Assembly (NCBI GenBank): GCA_951217055.1
Contig: OX578283.1
Coordinates: forward strand, 30,131,427-30,195,426
Source of the DNA: Gerris lacustris
Taxonomy: Eukaryota; Arthropoda; Insecta; Hemiptera; Gerridae
Direction: 5' to 3'
Length of the DNA stretch: 64,000 nucleotides
Made by a program: the position numbers and the translations under genes. A model generated the notes under the pieces. That model saw nothing but the letters and a program-made list of their open reading frames with translations, searched no databases and was not told where the DNA came from. This document shows, in pieces, positions 21,398 to 34,951 of the stretch (its first letter is position 1; every line of letters starts with the position of its first letter).

Positions 21398-22381
21398 ATT
21401 ATAAAACCAAACATGGAAGCTTAAGCACTAAGAAATATGATTACGGTCTAATTATTGTTAATAATCTAGACTTTAATCATTTGATTTAGACTAATTAAAA
21501 GTGTAAAATCAATTAAACTTATTCAATAATTGAATTAGCTAATTATCATCAAAGTTTCTTCATCTCTAATAATTACGAAGAAATATTTTTCTATAAATAA
21601 GCATAAGCGATTACCTTTAGGTATTTTATAAAGTAGATCAGGGATATTGGCTTATATAAATTTGTATATAGTCCGTAATGTAGTTACGAGGTCATATTTT
21701 AGTTCATTTTATGACCTTATTTTAAAAATTTAAATAAATATTTTTCAGAGCACCTTTATTATCTTGTTCAATTCTTTCCTGGTTGTCAGCTAGTGTAATT
21801 GCTGAATTGTTTCTTCTTAGCCATTCCCTTTCTTAAATAGGAAAAGTTTATTGTTTCAAACCTTATAACTGTACATTTTTTTAAAGAGGCTTTGCAAATT
21901 CCCTAAAGGTCTCCACTCCTTCCTATATTGCATGAAATAATTGTAAAGGAACGAAGCTTCTTAGAAAAGAGAGAAGATATAGAGATGTTATGTTTGTATG
22001 TTGCTCCTATATTTGAGGCTCTTTGAGACGTCAATGTAATGTTTGCTCTGCATACGATGAGACAAAGCGGCCTCTAAACATTATATAAGCTTTTCCATTT
22101 CATCCTCTTTCTCCTCGTCTTTTTCAACATGTCAAAAACTGATGAAACAAAAGAAGAAGTTTATGCTTCATTTTATCAAGAACTCCCCTAGCTTTTACTG
22201 AATATTTCATTGTTTCTACTTGAGAGCTCAACCGATCATTTGAACTTTCTCTGCATTTACTTTTCCTCGTATTTATTCTTCATATTTTTTATTATGTGTA
22301 TGTATTCCTCTCTCTAGTTTTGATTTATTAGCTTTGTCCTCCTACCCTCTTTTATATTTTATTTTTGTACACATTTATATA
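21398..22381. other. Intergenic; one TATA-plus-ATG coincidence
   Basis: AT-rich throughout. At 22082-22089 TATATAAG precedes a pyrimidine-rich leader and ATG at 22129, with GACGTCA (22027-22033) upstream. The frame is only 20 codons. Nothing else was recognised. Confidence 0.5.
22129..22191 (+). CDS. Very short open frame behind a TATA box (speculative)
   Basis: It encodes MSKTDETKEEVYASFYQELP, 20 residues, then TAG. The ATG lies 40 bp after TATATAAG and the context is AACATGT. The highly charged peptide looks protein-like. It is far too short to judge and has no visible donor site to extend it. It could be the start of a gene, an upstream frame or chance. Confidence 0.1.
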   Translation: MSKTDETKEEVYASFYQELP

Positions 22382-23305
22382 TAGGGTAGGTGGGGGCAAA
22401 GTTCCGTACTTTTTGGTTTAGGGCTAATTTTGAGCATTTGCTCTATTTTAATAATTTCTAAATGACCTGTGAATTTTGGCCAACAATCTATCTAACAATC
22501 CCCCATCTCTCATTGCTCCAAAAATTTCTCAACATTTTTGGGGCACCATTTTACCAAAATTATGATTTGCACACCTTTATCCCATTTTCTATTAATTAAT
22601 TAATTATTCAAGAAAGTCAAATACTTAATTAAAGAACATGTATATTGAACGATAAATAAAATATATTAGGTACAATATAAAGTATCGTAGATGGAGAAAC
22701 CCCTTTTAATTAATCCCTTCTTTTCATCCAGGACTTGCTGGGTTAAAGGGCGCAAAAAATCTTTCTTTCTCTTGTACGCTCTGAAAATTAAAAACGACTT
22801 CTTTTACCAGAAGTAACTAACATAAATTAATCTTTGGATTAAACTTTTTAAATGGGAAAAGAGTCCACATTTAAACATTTGCCCAATTCAGCGTGCGGAT
22901 CTTCGCCCCATTCAATGCGCGGATCTTCGCCCCAATTTATCAAATCATATAAATAGAGTATAGTAACCTATCGAAGGTAACTACATATGAAGGTAAAACA
23001 AGTGTCTATTTCGACACTACTTTAACACCATTTTGGTACAACTTTATCAAAAATACGAATATTGATTTATAATAATTAATAATAAACTGCCAAAATTCTA
23101 TAAAAGTTAGATTGAGACATAAAAAAATAAACTTACCTCATGCTTCTTGGCAACAGTGCAAACGAAATCGAGATAACCTTACAGGAGCAAAGCCTTAATG
23201 TAAGAAATGAGTGTTGCCAGTCTCACTTCAAAAAGTAACTTCCCTCCCATTTTTAAAGTAGTGTGGACATTTACCCCATGCGGACCTTTGCCCCCACCTA
23301 CCCTA
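22382..23305. mobile_element. Non-autonomous TIR element, ~924 bp, probable TA insertion
   Basis: The ends TAGGGTAGGTGGGGGCAAAG and their exact reverse complement (20 bp, 25 bp with one mismatch) bound the element. Both are flanked by TA-rich sequence, consistent with a TA target as in Tc1/mariner/pogo elements. Internally, GCGGATCTTCGCCCCA is repeated twice at 22895-22935. No transposase was seen. Confidence 0.8.
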
Positions 23306-26156
<2,851 letters not shown>

Positions 26157-26447
26157 TCTCTTTGAATAGGTGATGATAAAATCTTTTCTCGTCCTGAAAT
26201 TACAATTTTACATTTAAAGCTCACGTACACGCGAGCGTTGCGCGTGAACTCTTTGACAGATAACGCTGTCTAACCAACTTAGTCCAAGCAGTAGGCAAAG
26301 GAACGTGTATTCCAAATTTCAACGAAATCGGTTAACTTTTACTCGAGTTATGGTCAGACACGTTAACGTTACTTACAGAGAGAGACAGGATGCATATTTT
26401 GTTGAATGTAAGAAGCTCGCTTCAATTATTCTATTGCTCCAATTATT
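26157..26447 (-). mobile_element. Family D element, 5' half only, reverse orientation
   Basis: On the minus strand it starts ATTGAAGCGAGCTTCTTACA. It continues through the hinge (GTCTCTCTCTG), TAACTCGAGTAAAAGTTAAC and AACGCTCGCGTGTACGTGAG, and stops near ATCATCACCTATTCAAAGAG. It matches the first ~290 bp of the complete copy at 46349-47088. The downstream half and far TIR are missing. Confidence 0.75.
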
Positions 26448-26566
26448 TCCCTGCTATTGTTCCAATTATATAAAATTGATTTAACTTATGACTTTTCAAA
26501 ATTTGCATTTAACATTTTAATACGCAACAATATCTAATTTAAATAAAAAATAAAGTACATAATAAT

Positions 26567-28545
26567 CAGAGACCTTCAAATGCCTTTTTGCCATGGCGCC
26601 ATCCTAAAATGCCACATTTTGCCTATTTTTCGGTAAAAAGCCACATTTTGCCGATTTTCGGTAAAATGCCACACTTTGTGCCACATTTTGCCTTATTTGG
26701 GCTAAGTTCTGAGAAAAAAAATAGAAATATTCTAATATTCTAAGGGGTTCTGCTACAGCCCATAAAACCAGGTAAGATACGCCTTGCAGGGCAGGATTCC
26801 AAGGTGCTGAGGATTCCCCAAGTGACGTGGATTCCTATCTTAGGGTAGTGACACACTTCGTCTCGGGTAGAAGTTCTAAGGTTAAAAAAATCAAGTTTAA
26901 AGCCGCGTGCAGCAAATAATCTGGGGAAAGACGCAGGTAGTGTTGTCGTGTTCAATACCAATTACCCTTAAAAGGTATAAGTAGCATACTTAGAGGATAA
27001 CCATTGGCACATTCGTAGTAATATTGAATGGTTTAGGGATTAACTCCTCCTTTAGAAACATAGTGTTATATTTTGGGTTTTTTGCTAACGGTGCCTCTTC
27101 CAGTCTCAGGTGTACCTGAGTCAGAAACTTGACCAATATCATTCCACCTCTCTGGTTGTTGACAGTTAATTTATTCTTATAGTCTTCGAACTTTCCCAAT
27201 GATTTTAAACTTTGTTTGTGTATTACATTTTTTGACCATGCCAAAGAATAGAAGTAACCGAACTGCCCTGCTCTGACAGCGCTGCATACATACTGAAAGC
27301 AGGGGTGTGTTTAAAAGTGTGTTCCCTAAAATGGTCCATGTAACCTGCTTGGCCCATGCTGTTTTTCACCAGCTGTAAATGACTTACTTTCAGTGGGGTA
27401 AACAAATTTTTATTAAAGCTCTAAGCCGAGTGCCAATCTTCAAGGAAATGCTACCAGGGACCCCTCTTCCTTCAGAGCCTATCCTAACAAGATGGGAAAC
27501 TTAAATAAGAGCGGCCCTTTATTACACAGAACATGGAGAAAAAGTGAAAGTTCTATTATAAGAATTCGACGAAGAGGATAACATGGCAATTAAAATAGCC
27601 AAGCAGGCACTGGGAAACGTTCAAACTTTGACGCAGCTAAATTTTATACGAGCTCATTTTTTTAAGTTGCCACAGATGAAAGAAAAAGAGGTGCAAGGCA
27701 CTTCGTTGACTTCAGCTGCTAAAGTTGTCTTGGAGCTCCAAAAAGCTGCGATGGAGTTGCCGGGCCAAAAAGGAGAGCAAGCCCGAAAAATACTGGAAGC
27801 TGCTTTAAATGTAAATCCAGATTGGAATGAAATAGTTAATGTTATCCTGGGCGCTTAAGGGTTAAAATAATGCAAGGCGGAGACGCAGTATCAAGTTTTA
27901 AAGACTGCTTTATATTGAAGTATGTACATACCAATTGTTTCTACCAACGTGGAAAGGTCATTTTTGAAATTAAAAAATATACTAGCAAACAATCGCTGGA
28001 AATTGACCACAGAAAATATTAAAAAGATAATTATTGTACAGTATAATAATTTGAATCAAAGTATAGAAGTTTAATTAAAGTATAATAATTTTAATTTGAA
28101 ATTTGTTTACAAAGCAAATTGCTACATAAAAAGAAGTGTATATAAGTATGAAACCTTCTTCATCTTATATACATATAAGTATGTATATGCACAAATTCTA
28201 ATAAATTTCATTAAGTAGTAAATGTGTTTTTTCAAATCCCCCCCGGTTGGCCAAAATAATTGATAGAGAATATAAAAGAATATTTCGGGCATGCAGAGAG
28301 AATGTATTTAGGCTTTTTAGAGCAAATTATTCCTAACCCTAGTAATAATGTAGTTATTAGGACTCAAGTTGCACGATTTAATATCCCTTTTACAATGGAA
28401 AGGGGAGGGGGGGGGTTGGAAAGTTGAAAAATAAATGCCACATTAGCTAAAATAAATGCCACATTTGGCCAAAATAAGTGCCATATTGCCACATTTTTTA
28501 GTGCCACATTTCATAAAAATAAATGCTACATTTTGAAGGTCTCTG
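26567..28545 (+). mobile_element. hAT element 1, 1979 bp, with perfect 8-bp target duplication
   Basis: Both ends carry CAGAGACCTTCAAA as inverted repeats. ATAATAAT flanks both sides (26559-26566 and 28546-28553), the 8-bp duplication characteristic of hAT transposons. Subterminal copies of a TGCCACATTTTGCC motif occur near each end, in direct orientation. A decayed hAT transposase lies in the right half. A solo arm of the GC-rich MITE found at 39214-39504 (AGGGTAGTGACACACTTCG) is embedded at about 26842-26867. Confidence 0.95.
27260..28074 (+). pseudogene. Decayed hAT transposase
   Basis: Fragments in order, in shifting frames, match a hAT transposase. SDSAAYILKAG and MVHVTCLAHAV belong to the RNase H-like catalytic region. 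RVPIFKEMLPGTPLPSEPIL with TRWET and FDEEDNMAIKIAKQALGN follow, in the part before the dimerisation domain. An uninterrupted stretch (27583-27858, ending NEIVNVILGA) comes next. Last is the C-terminal dimerisation motif IVSTNVERSFLKLKNILANN followed by TTENIKK, stop at 28072-28074. Stops (after FHQL and WET) and at least three frameshifts break it. Earlier exons, including a BED zinc finger, were not recognised. Minus-strand frames over the same DNA are shadows. Confidence 0.9.
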
Positions 28546-28553
28546 ATAATAAT

Positions 28554-30220
28554 AGAAAATCGGTCCTAAAACTATTTTAACTTGAATAAGACGAACATAG
28601 GATATGAAATTCAAAATGTATTTAAATTTTAAATGAGATTTAAAATAGAATTTAAAGCGGAATTAGAGTTAAGATAAAATAGAAAATTTAAAATTTAAAA
28701 TGTCGTGGGAAATTTATTTAGTTTATAATTTCTAAAGCAGGAAGTAGGTTTCTCTCAGAATACAAAATTCAAGATAATTTCACCTCATGATCACAAGTTA
28801 AATGTATTTATATACCCAACAAAAACGCTAGTGTAAAAAAATAAGCCAAGTCTTGCGTAAATAGTTGTGAGATCATAGGTTTAGCCAAGTCTCCCACTGT
28901 CCGAGTAAATTCTAATAGGTCTAATTTATCCAGTGCAAGTACATGATGTTTATCTGTCCCTCTCTCTATTCTCTTTCTCAAATCACTCGACACGTTTAAA
29001 TTTAAAAACATTTTCTGACTTGGCAAATACACACCACAAACTTAAATTAGATAATAAATATTATTTTTTCATTTGAGCGTCGCAGCACAAGGATACAAAT
29101 TTGTATACTGCACTTAATTTTAGCCTCTTTGGGGTGCGTTTTTGCCAAGACACGAAAAACGTAATTTTCAAAAATACATAGCGCAAAGATGAATTGGTAA
29201 AAAACAAAACCAAACAGATATTTGCATTCAGGAGGTTCTCCTCTTTTATTTAACACCCAACATTTCGCATTTGCGTTAAAAAGGTCAACTCCTAGTTTTT
29301 TTTAGAGATGAATTTTAGGGCTTCCTTATAATTTTCCTGTTTTTGAGTTTAACATTTTTGTGCTGGGTGCTTTTGGAAATCAGATGCGTTGCAAACAAGC
29401 GCACGGGTGTATTAGGGTCCTCATTTTTGCCTACGGACCATAAAAAAATAGAAGCTTGATCGAAATTCAAGTAATTCCTACAGGTTTGTTTCAAGTTTGT
29501 GATTTTTTATCCCATATATACCTGTAATTTAGGCTCAGTTTTTAATGAGATCTGCTGATGGAAATTTTTAAGTCTTAAGTCCTACTCTTGATTTTTTTGT
29601 TATTTCTTCAATATTCTAAAGCTTATAGTCCTGGATTGTTTCTTAAATATATCTTTTTAATTTGTGAAGATTTACAATCAAGGCAAGTCAAAATACAACC
29701 AAAGATAATAACTGGCCCTCCAGCCAGTGTACAAAGGTACATACAAGTAAATTCATCGAGTTTTTATTACTCCTTAAGATCACTAGAAAAGTTAAGAATA
29801 GTAGTTAAGAATTGCAAAAAACTTGTAAATATGAAATATAATTTATTTTATGAAAATAAAGCAAATTTTATTGCAATTAAAACTAAGCTAAAATAACAAT
29901 AGAATACAAAGTTTTTGTTTAGCATCACAAGAAGTAATAATTAATTTTTATTTTATTTTTTTCTCCTAATTTGATAATAAATATCACAAAAACCTCAAAA
30001 GTGTTAGAAGCAGGAAATATTCTCACCTACTTCTGCGCCAATTTTGGCTCAATTTATAAATTCTCCAAAACAATTTTGAACGTGTACAAGAGAAATATTG
30101 GCGATTTCCTATAGCTCATTCTCGCAAATAAGTAGGCGTTCGCCATAAACTTTTTGTTTATTACAAAAATGCAGTGTAAACTATTTGTTGTCAGTTTATT
30201 GTTTAATTTAAGTAAAAAAA
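28554..30220. other. Intergenic; two unplaced minus-strand frames
   Basis: The frame at 28808-29032 (minus; includes SSDLRKRIERGTDKHHVL) looks protein-like but matches no family I know and lacks splice or promoter support. 29047-29256 (minus) is similar. 29425-29560 shares sequence with repeats at 26120 and 19113. The rest is AT-rich. Confidence 0.4.
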
Positions 30221-31425
30221 AAAAATACTCTGCCAATTTATGTGGCACATAGCTTCCTCGCAAAGAAAAGACCAAATAATGAAACATACCTTGATAAACA
30301 TAATCAAAAAGTTGGAACGGCGTGGCTCTGTTCCAGTAAATATTTAATAAAGTTGAAGAAATTTAAACATTTGTTGGAGAAACAAAGCCTCCAACAAGCA
30401 CCAAAAGTTAGAGCACATATAATTAATAACATATAAAATAAACAAATATAAAACTGCAACCAAATCGTAGAAACCGCTGTATAAACAGTTTTTTTTTTAT
30501 TTTACCCCCCTCAAAACTAAAAATAACACAAAATAGAATATAACAAAAATTAATCTACTATGCAAGAGCTTTTTAACGATATACATCATATTATAAAAGA
30601 TTAACTTTAACATTTGTACCCCTGTACTCTGAGGTACCAATTTATATTTTTAAAAAACAAACAATACAAAAGGGCATTCATTTAACTAATAAATACGTAT
30701 AAATAAAAACCCTAATATCAAAAAAGTATTAAAACCCTTTAACCTACAACAAAATTACAAATCGGTACAAAAGTATATGTACAAATTTTTTAAAAAATCA
30801 ACAAATAAAATAGCTTTAATATACATATCAAGGCCTTTAAAATGATATGCGATACAATATTAAAAACAAAAAAAAGTGGTCACGTGACACGGCTCACGGG
30901 AAAAAGTTTACTCTCATGTTCTCAGCAAGTAGGATGAACTAATGAAATAAAATATACTCAATTTAAAGAGCATTAGTGTGAGATTCAATCGCCGTAATCA
31001 GAAATAAAATCGTCCAACTATTATAGAAACTATGGCCATTCAAAGACAAAAATGGAAAAAAATAAAACCAACAAATAACAAAATTATCACCATCTAGGGT
31101 ACAACCGATGATGATACGACAAAAACTCATAGGACTAAAGTTGTAGATCTTTTAAAATCAGTCACCACTTGTGCTATCCATTTTCTAATACAACTTACCG
31201 TTTAGCCACAATAAGCCCACAAACCAGCTTAAAAATCAAGTCACCCATTTTTATTTTTTTAAGGGGGGAAGGAGGGGGAAAAGTGAACTTTGTATAATTA
31301 TTTTGGTCCACAATATGGACGTTGCGCGTCGAATGGCGCTAATCACAATTCTCTAGCTCTTCTAGAAGTGGGTAAACATTAATGTCAGTCAGTGAGTCAG
31401 TAAGCCATGCGGCTTTATAATATAA
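30221..31425 (-). mobile_element. Family C element with 3' module, 5' part missing, reverse orientation
   Basis: At its 3' end (left) is the module AATACTCTGCCAATTTATG and GGCACATAGCTTCCTCGC. The C core follows: TTCCAGTAAATATTTAATAA, TACCCCCCTCAAAACT, GAGCTTTTTAACGATATACA, CACGTGACACGG, TGGACGTTGCGCGTCGAATG. It stops at AGCCATGCGGCTTTATAATA. The B part and the 5' hairpin are absent. Confidence 0.8.
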
Positions 31426-31729
31426 GACTCGCCGGTCTCGGCTGGCCTGCGGCCAGCCTTTGCCCGTCGAGTGGCCAGGTAGATATATGCCAGGTACTTG
31501 TATAGTAAATGGTACATGTAAGATCTGGTAATGTTGTAGGAGGTTGTGGGGTATTGTAGCCAAGTGGGTTAATTATACACTTATAATTTGCATAAAACAG
31601 TGCAAAGGTAAGAAAGTGAGCTAGTATTTTGGGCTGTGGAGTTGTAGAGGGGATTGAGTAACGTGGGGTGACAGGCGCATTGAGAGGGGATGGGAAAATC
31701 GGACATATTCTTGTCTCTGTCTCTTCTTA
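31426..31729. other. GC-richer spacer between two C copies
   Basis: It contains the perfect palindrome GGCTGGCC-TGC-GGCCAGCC near 31440-31458 and G-rich sequence up to 31729. It is unlike either neighbouring repeat. Minus-strand frames here have no recognised content. Confidence 0.5.
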
Positions 31730-33302
31730 CGGCGCGGCACTGTTCCAGTAAATATTTAATAACTTTGGTACTAACCAAGATTTTTTGGTGAAACAAATCC
31801 CTCAACATGTGCCAACTGTTAACGCACATATAATAAATTTAATTTAAAAAAAAAAAAAAAAAAAAAATCGTAAAAACCACTTTATAAAAAGTTTTTTTTC
31901 AATTTTACCCCCCTCAAAACTAAAAATACCACAAAATAGAAGGTAACGAAAATTAATCTACTATTCAAGAGCTTTTCAACGATATACATCATATGATAAA
32001 AGATTAACTTTGACATTTGTACCTCTGTACTCTAAGGCCTAAGGTACCAAAATTATATTTTAAAAAAACAAACAATACAAATGGGCATTAATTTAACTAA
32101 TAACATATATAAATAAAATAACCTAATAAAAAAAAATATTCAAAACCTTTATCCTACAACAAAATTATAAATCGGTACAAAAGTACGTGTACAACATTTT
32201 TAAAAAATATATAAATATAATAGCTTTAATGTACAAATCAAGGCCTTTCAAATGATATACGACACCATATTAAAAACCAAAAAAGTGGTCACGTGACACG
32301 GCACACAAGAAAAAGTGTACTCTAATGTTCTCAGCAAATAGGATGAACTAATGAAATTTATTATACTCAATTTAAAGAGCATTAGTGTGAGATTTAAGCA
32401 CCCAAATCAGAAATAAAATCGGTCTACAATTGTAAAAAATACGGTCAGTCAAAATAAACAAATTGAAACAATGAAAACAAAAAAATCCAAAATTATCACT
32501 ATTTAGGGTACAACCGATAAAGGTACGACAAAAAGTCATAGGACCAATGTTGTCGATCTTTTAAAATCAGTTACCGCTGGTGCTGTCCGTTTTCCAATAT
32601 GACTTACCGTTTAGCTGCAATAAGCCCCAAAACAGCTAAAAAATCAAGTCGGCCATTTTTATTTTTTTAGGGGGGAAGGATTGGGAAAAGTGAATTTTTT
32701 ATAGTTTTTTTGGTTCACAATATGGACGTTGCGCGTCGAATGGCGCAAACCTCAAGTCTCTAGCTCTTCTGGAAGTGGGTAAACATTAATGTCAGTGAGT
32801 GAGTGAGTGAGTGAGTTAGCCATGCGGCTTTATAGTATATAGACATATTAATTTAGCACGATTTAAAGTGCGCAGAAGGTTGATATTAGGCAGGTGTTAT
32901 CTGCAGGCTACTTTCGACAAACCATAAAAATTTCATAAAAATCAGATGATTACTTATAAAGATATAGCTGTAAATAAATGTATGTTTGTGAGCATGTGGA
33001 TGACAAACAAATAAGCGCAGAAGGTTGAAACTTATATGGGACCAACAATGGGCTAATTATGACCTACCATCCAAATTTCATTAAAATTGGACGTGTAGTT
33101 TTTAAGATATGGTGGTTCGCAAAAATTGAACGACAGACCGACAGACCGACAGACCGACAGACAGACACGGAACCAAAAATGTTCCCTGATGTCTGAAACG
33201 GATTTCTGTCTTGGAATTTTTGAAATCGGAGACCTAACATTTTTTCGTTCTTCAGAACGATCACATAGCTTCCGTTACCTTCGGTAAGCTCGGAAGCAAA
33301 AA
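31730..33302 (-). mobile_element. Family B+C element, nearly complete, reverse orientation
   Basis: It begins inside the C core (GGCACTGTTCCAGTAAATAT), so the terminal 3' module is missing. It runs through the whole C core and B core (TATATGGGACCAACAATGGG), then a GACAGACCGACAGACCGACA hinge, and ends with an intact 5' hairpin CTTCCGTTACCTTCGGTAAG then CTCGGAAGC. It has the same architecture as 11908-13576. It lies in tandem, same orientation, with 30221-31425. Confidence 0.85.
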
Positions 33303-34614
33303 AACTTTTATAGGTTTATGAACAATCAGGAGTTTTCTTTTACAAAGAATGATATATATATATATCAATATATATTTGTGTGTGTATGTATGTGTGTATC
33401 CTAAAGATAATGTATTAATGCTTTTAGTGTTATAGAAGAGAAATATTTCTTAAGTGTTCGAAAAGCAGCTAGATATGTTTTGTATATATGTAGAAGAAAA
33501 CGATATCTTAAGCCATTAGGATGAGGTAAAGAAAAGTAGGAGAGGAGCTTTGCCACTCGTTATCTTATCAGCGCTTCAGACTTGGGAAAGCATCAACTGA
33601 CTCGGGGGAGGTATATTCACAAGGACCAACTTCATCTTGAATAAACTTTGAAAAAATAATGTATATAATGTTCTCTCGGGGTCCAATTTTCTTATTTGAA
33701 TAAAAAGTATCATAGGTACTGTAAAATATAAACGTTTATTGTATTTTCATTTAGAATTGAAAAAAAAAAGTATCTAGAATAATACAGTGATGTGTCCTAA
33801 AGGTTATTACTAGAACGATATATCTATCTCTGGAATTAGAGTCCGAACATTAATGATATTATATGATATTAACACACTCCAGATTTTATTTCACAAAGTC
33901 CGGAATTGCGTACAGCTATAATAAATTGGGGGTGCTAACCCAAAGATTTTTCTGAAAATTTAAAAAAAAAAAAACTTTTCGACGATTTTGTTTAAAAAAT
34001 ACTACTAGTTAGCTAATTTAATTGCAAATCTAATCATTAAAGTCGTTTTCCTAGGATAATCTAATTTCTTGAAATTGATGAAAATATAAAAATGTTGTTG
34101 CTGAAAGTCGAAAACACCTGTTAAAACACTTTTTGAATGTGCTTAAAGATAAATTGATTAAATGAAATATTATTGGATTAATATGTGGTTGATGGTTTGG
34201 TAAGGTGAATATTCAAGTGTGAATTTAATACGAACATTTTAAATTTTAGGGTCATTTTCAATCGGCTTTATTATAAAAATTAGCAGTAATAATTATTATA
34301 AGTTAACTTAACAATTCATTATTTTATATTACACAAATATAATAATTATATAATTTTTATCTTATTATTAAAAGTTTTTTTTTTTGTTTTAAATTAAAGG
34401 TTTTACAAACGACATTATTATTAACGACAGACAAGCACCAAGACCAAAAAGAATGTTCTTGATGTCTGAATCGAATTTCAGTCATGGGGTTTATTTTTAT
34501 CAGGAGACGAAAAAAATTGGTTTTTTTTTAGAATTATGTATTATGTATAATTATGTATATTTTTAGGACGAGGTGTATACGATAAGTAAAGCCGTTTGTT
34601 CATAAAACATATAT
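33303..34614. other. AT-rich intergenic region with small repeats
   Basis: 33350-33400 is a mixed TA/TG microsatellite. 34400-34530 is a decayed minus-strand A/B 5' fragment (GATGTCTGAATCGAATTTCA). No gene. Confidence 0.55.
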
Positions 34615-34795
34615 ATTCACTTTCACTCATTACTGTAGGTCCATAAACTAGACACAATTCCTAATTAATTTGGGCAGCTGATGATCCTTTTAAACTCAAA
34701 AATCGAATCATAGCACGTTCTTTGCAACTGGCAAGAGCAACTATTTCGTTGACATTGTTGACTGTATTCATCAACCGGCAAACGACTTCTGAATT
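34615..34795 (-). pseudogene. Mariner-type transposase N-terminal fragment
   Basis: On the minus strand a frame starting at 34771 reads CKERAMIRFLSLKGSSAAQI, a stop, then ELCLVYGPTVMSE. This matches the first helix-turn-helix of mariner transposases and of SETMAR-like fusions, whose pattern is RAVIRFLxLKGxxxxEIHxxLxxVYG. The remainder of the enzyme is absent nearby. No TIRs were found. It is an isolated fossil fragment. Confidence 0.65.
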
Positions 34796-34858
34796 AAAAA
34801 AAAAAACTTAGTGGCTTTTTATTTTTTTATCCCGGGAGAATTTTAAACCCGAAGACGC

Positions 34859-34886
34859 AGACCACTTAGGTACCCACCTAAGTAGT
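34859..34886. other. 12-bp stem hairpin
   Basis: ACTTAGGT-ACCC-ACCTAAGT is a perfect 8-bp stem. It extends outward to 12 bp with one mismatch (GACCACTTAGGT paired with ACCTAAGTAGTC). Function unknown; it lies ~65 bp from hAT element 2. Confidence 0.6.
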
Positions 34887-34951
34887 CTATTGAACAAACC
34901 CGGGTTGGAAAACAAACGAAATGAAATATTTTTCACCCATTGTGTAATGAG

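Noticed and set aside
26740..27405. Minus-strand frames inside hAT element 1
   Set aside because: The plus strand of the same DNA matches the hAT transposase, so these are shadows or noise.
28808..29256. Two adjacent minus-strand frames with protein-like composition
   Set aside because: Not recognised, not connected by splice sites, and no promoter seen; kept only as a note in the region entry.
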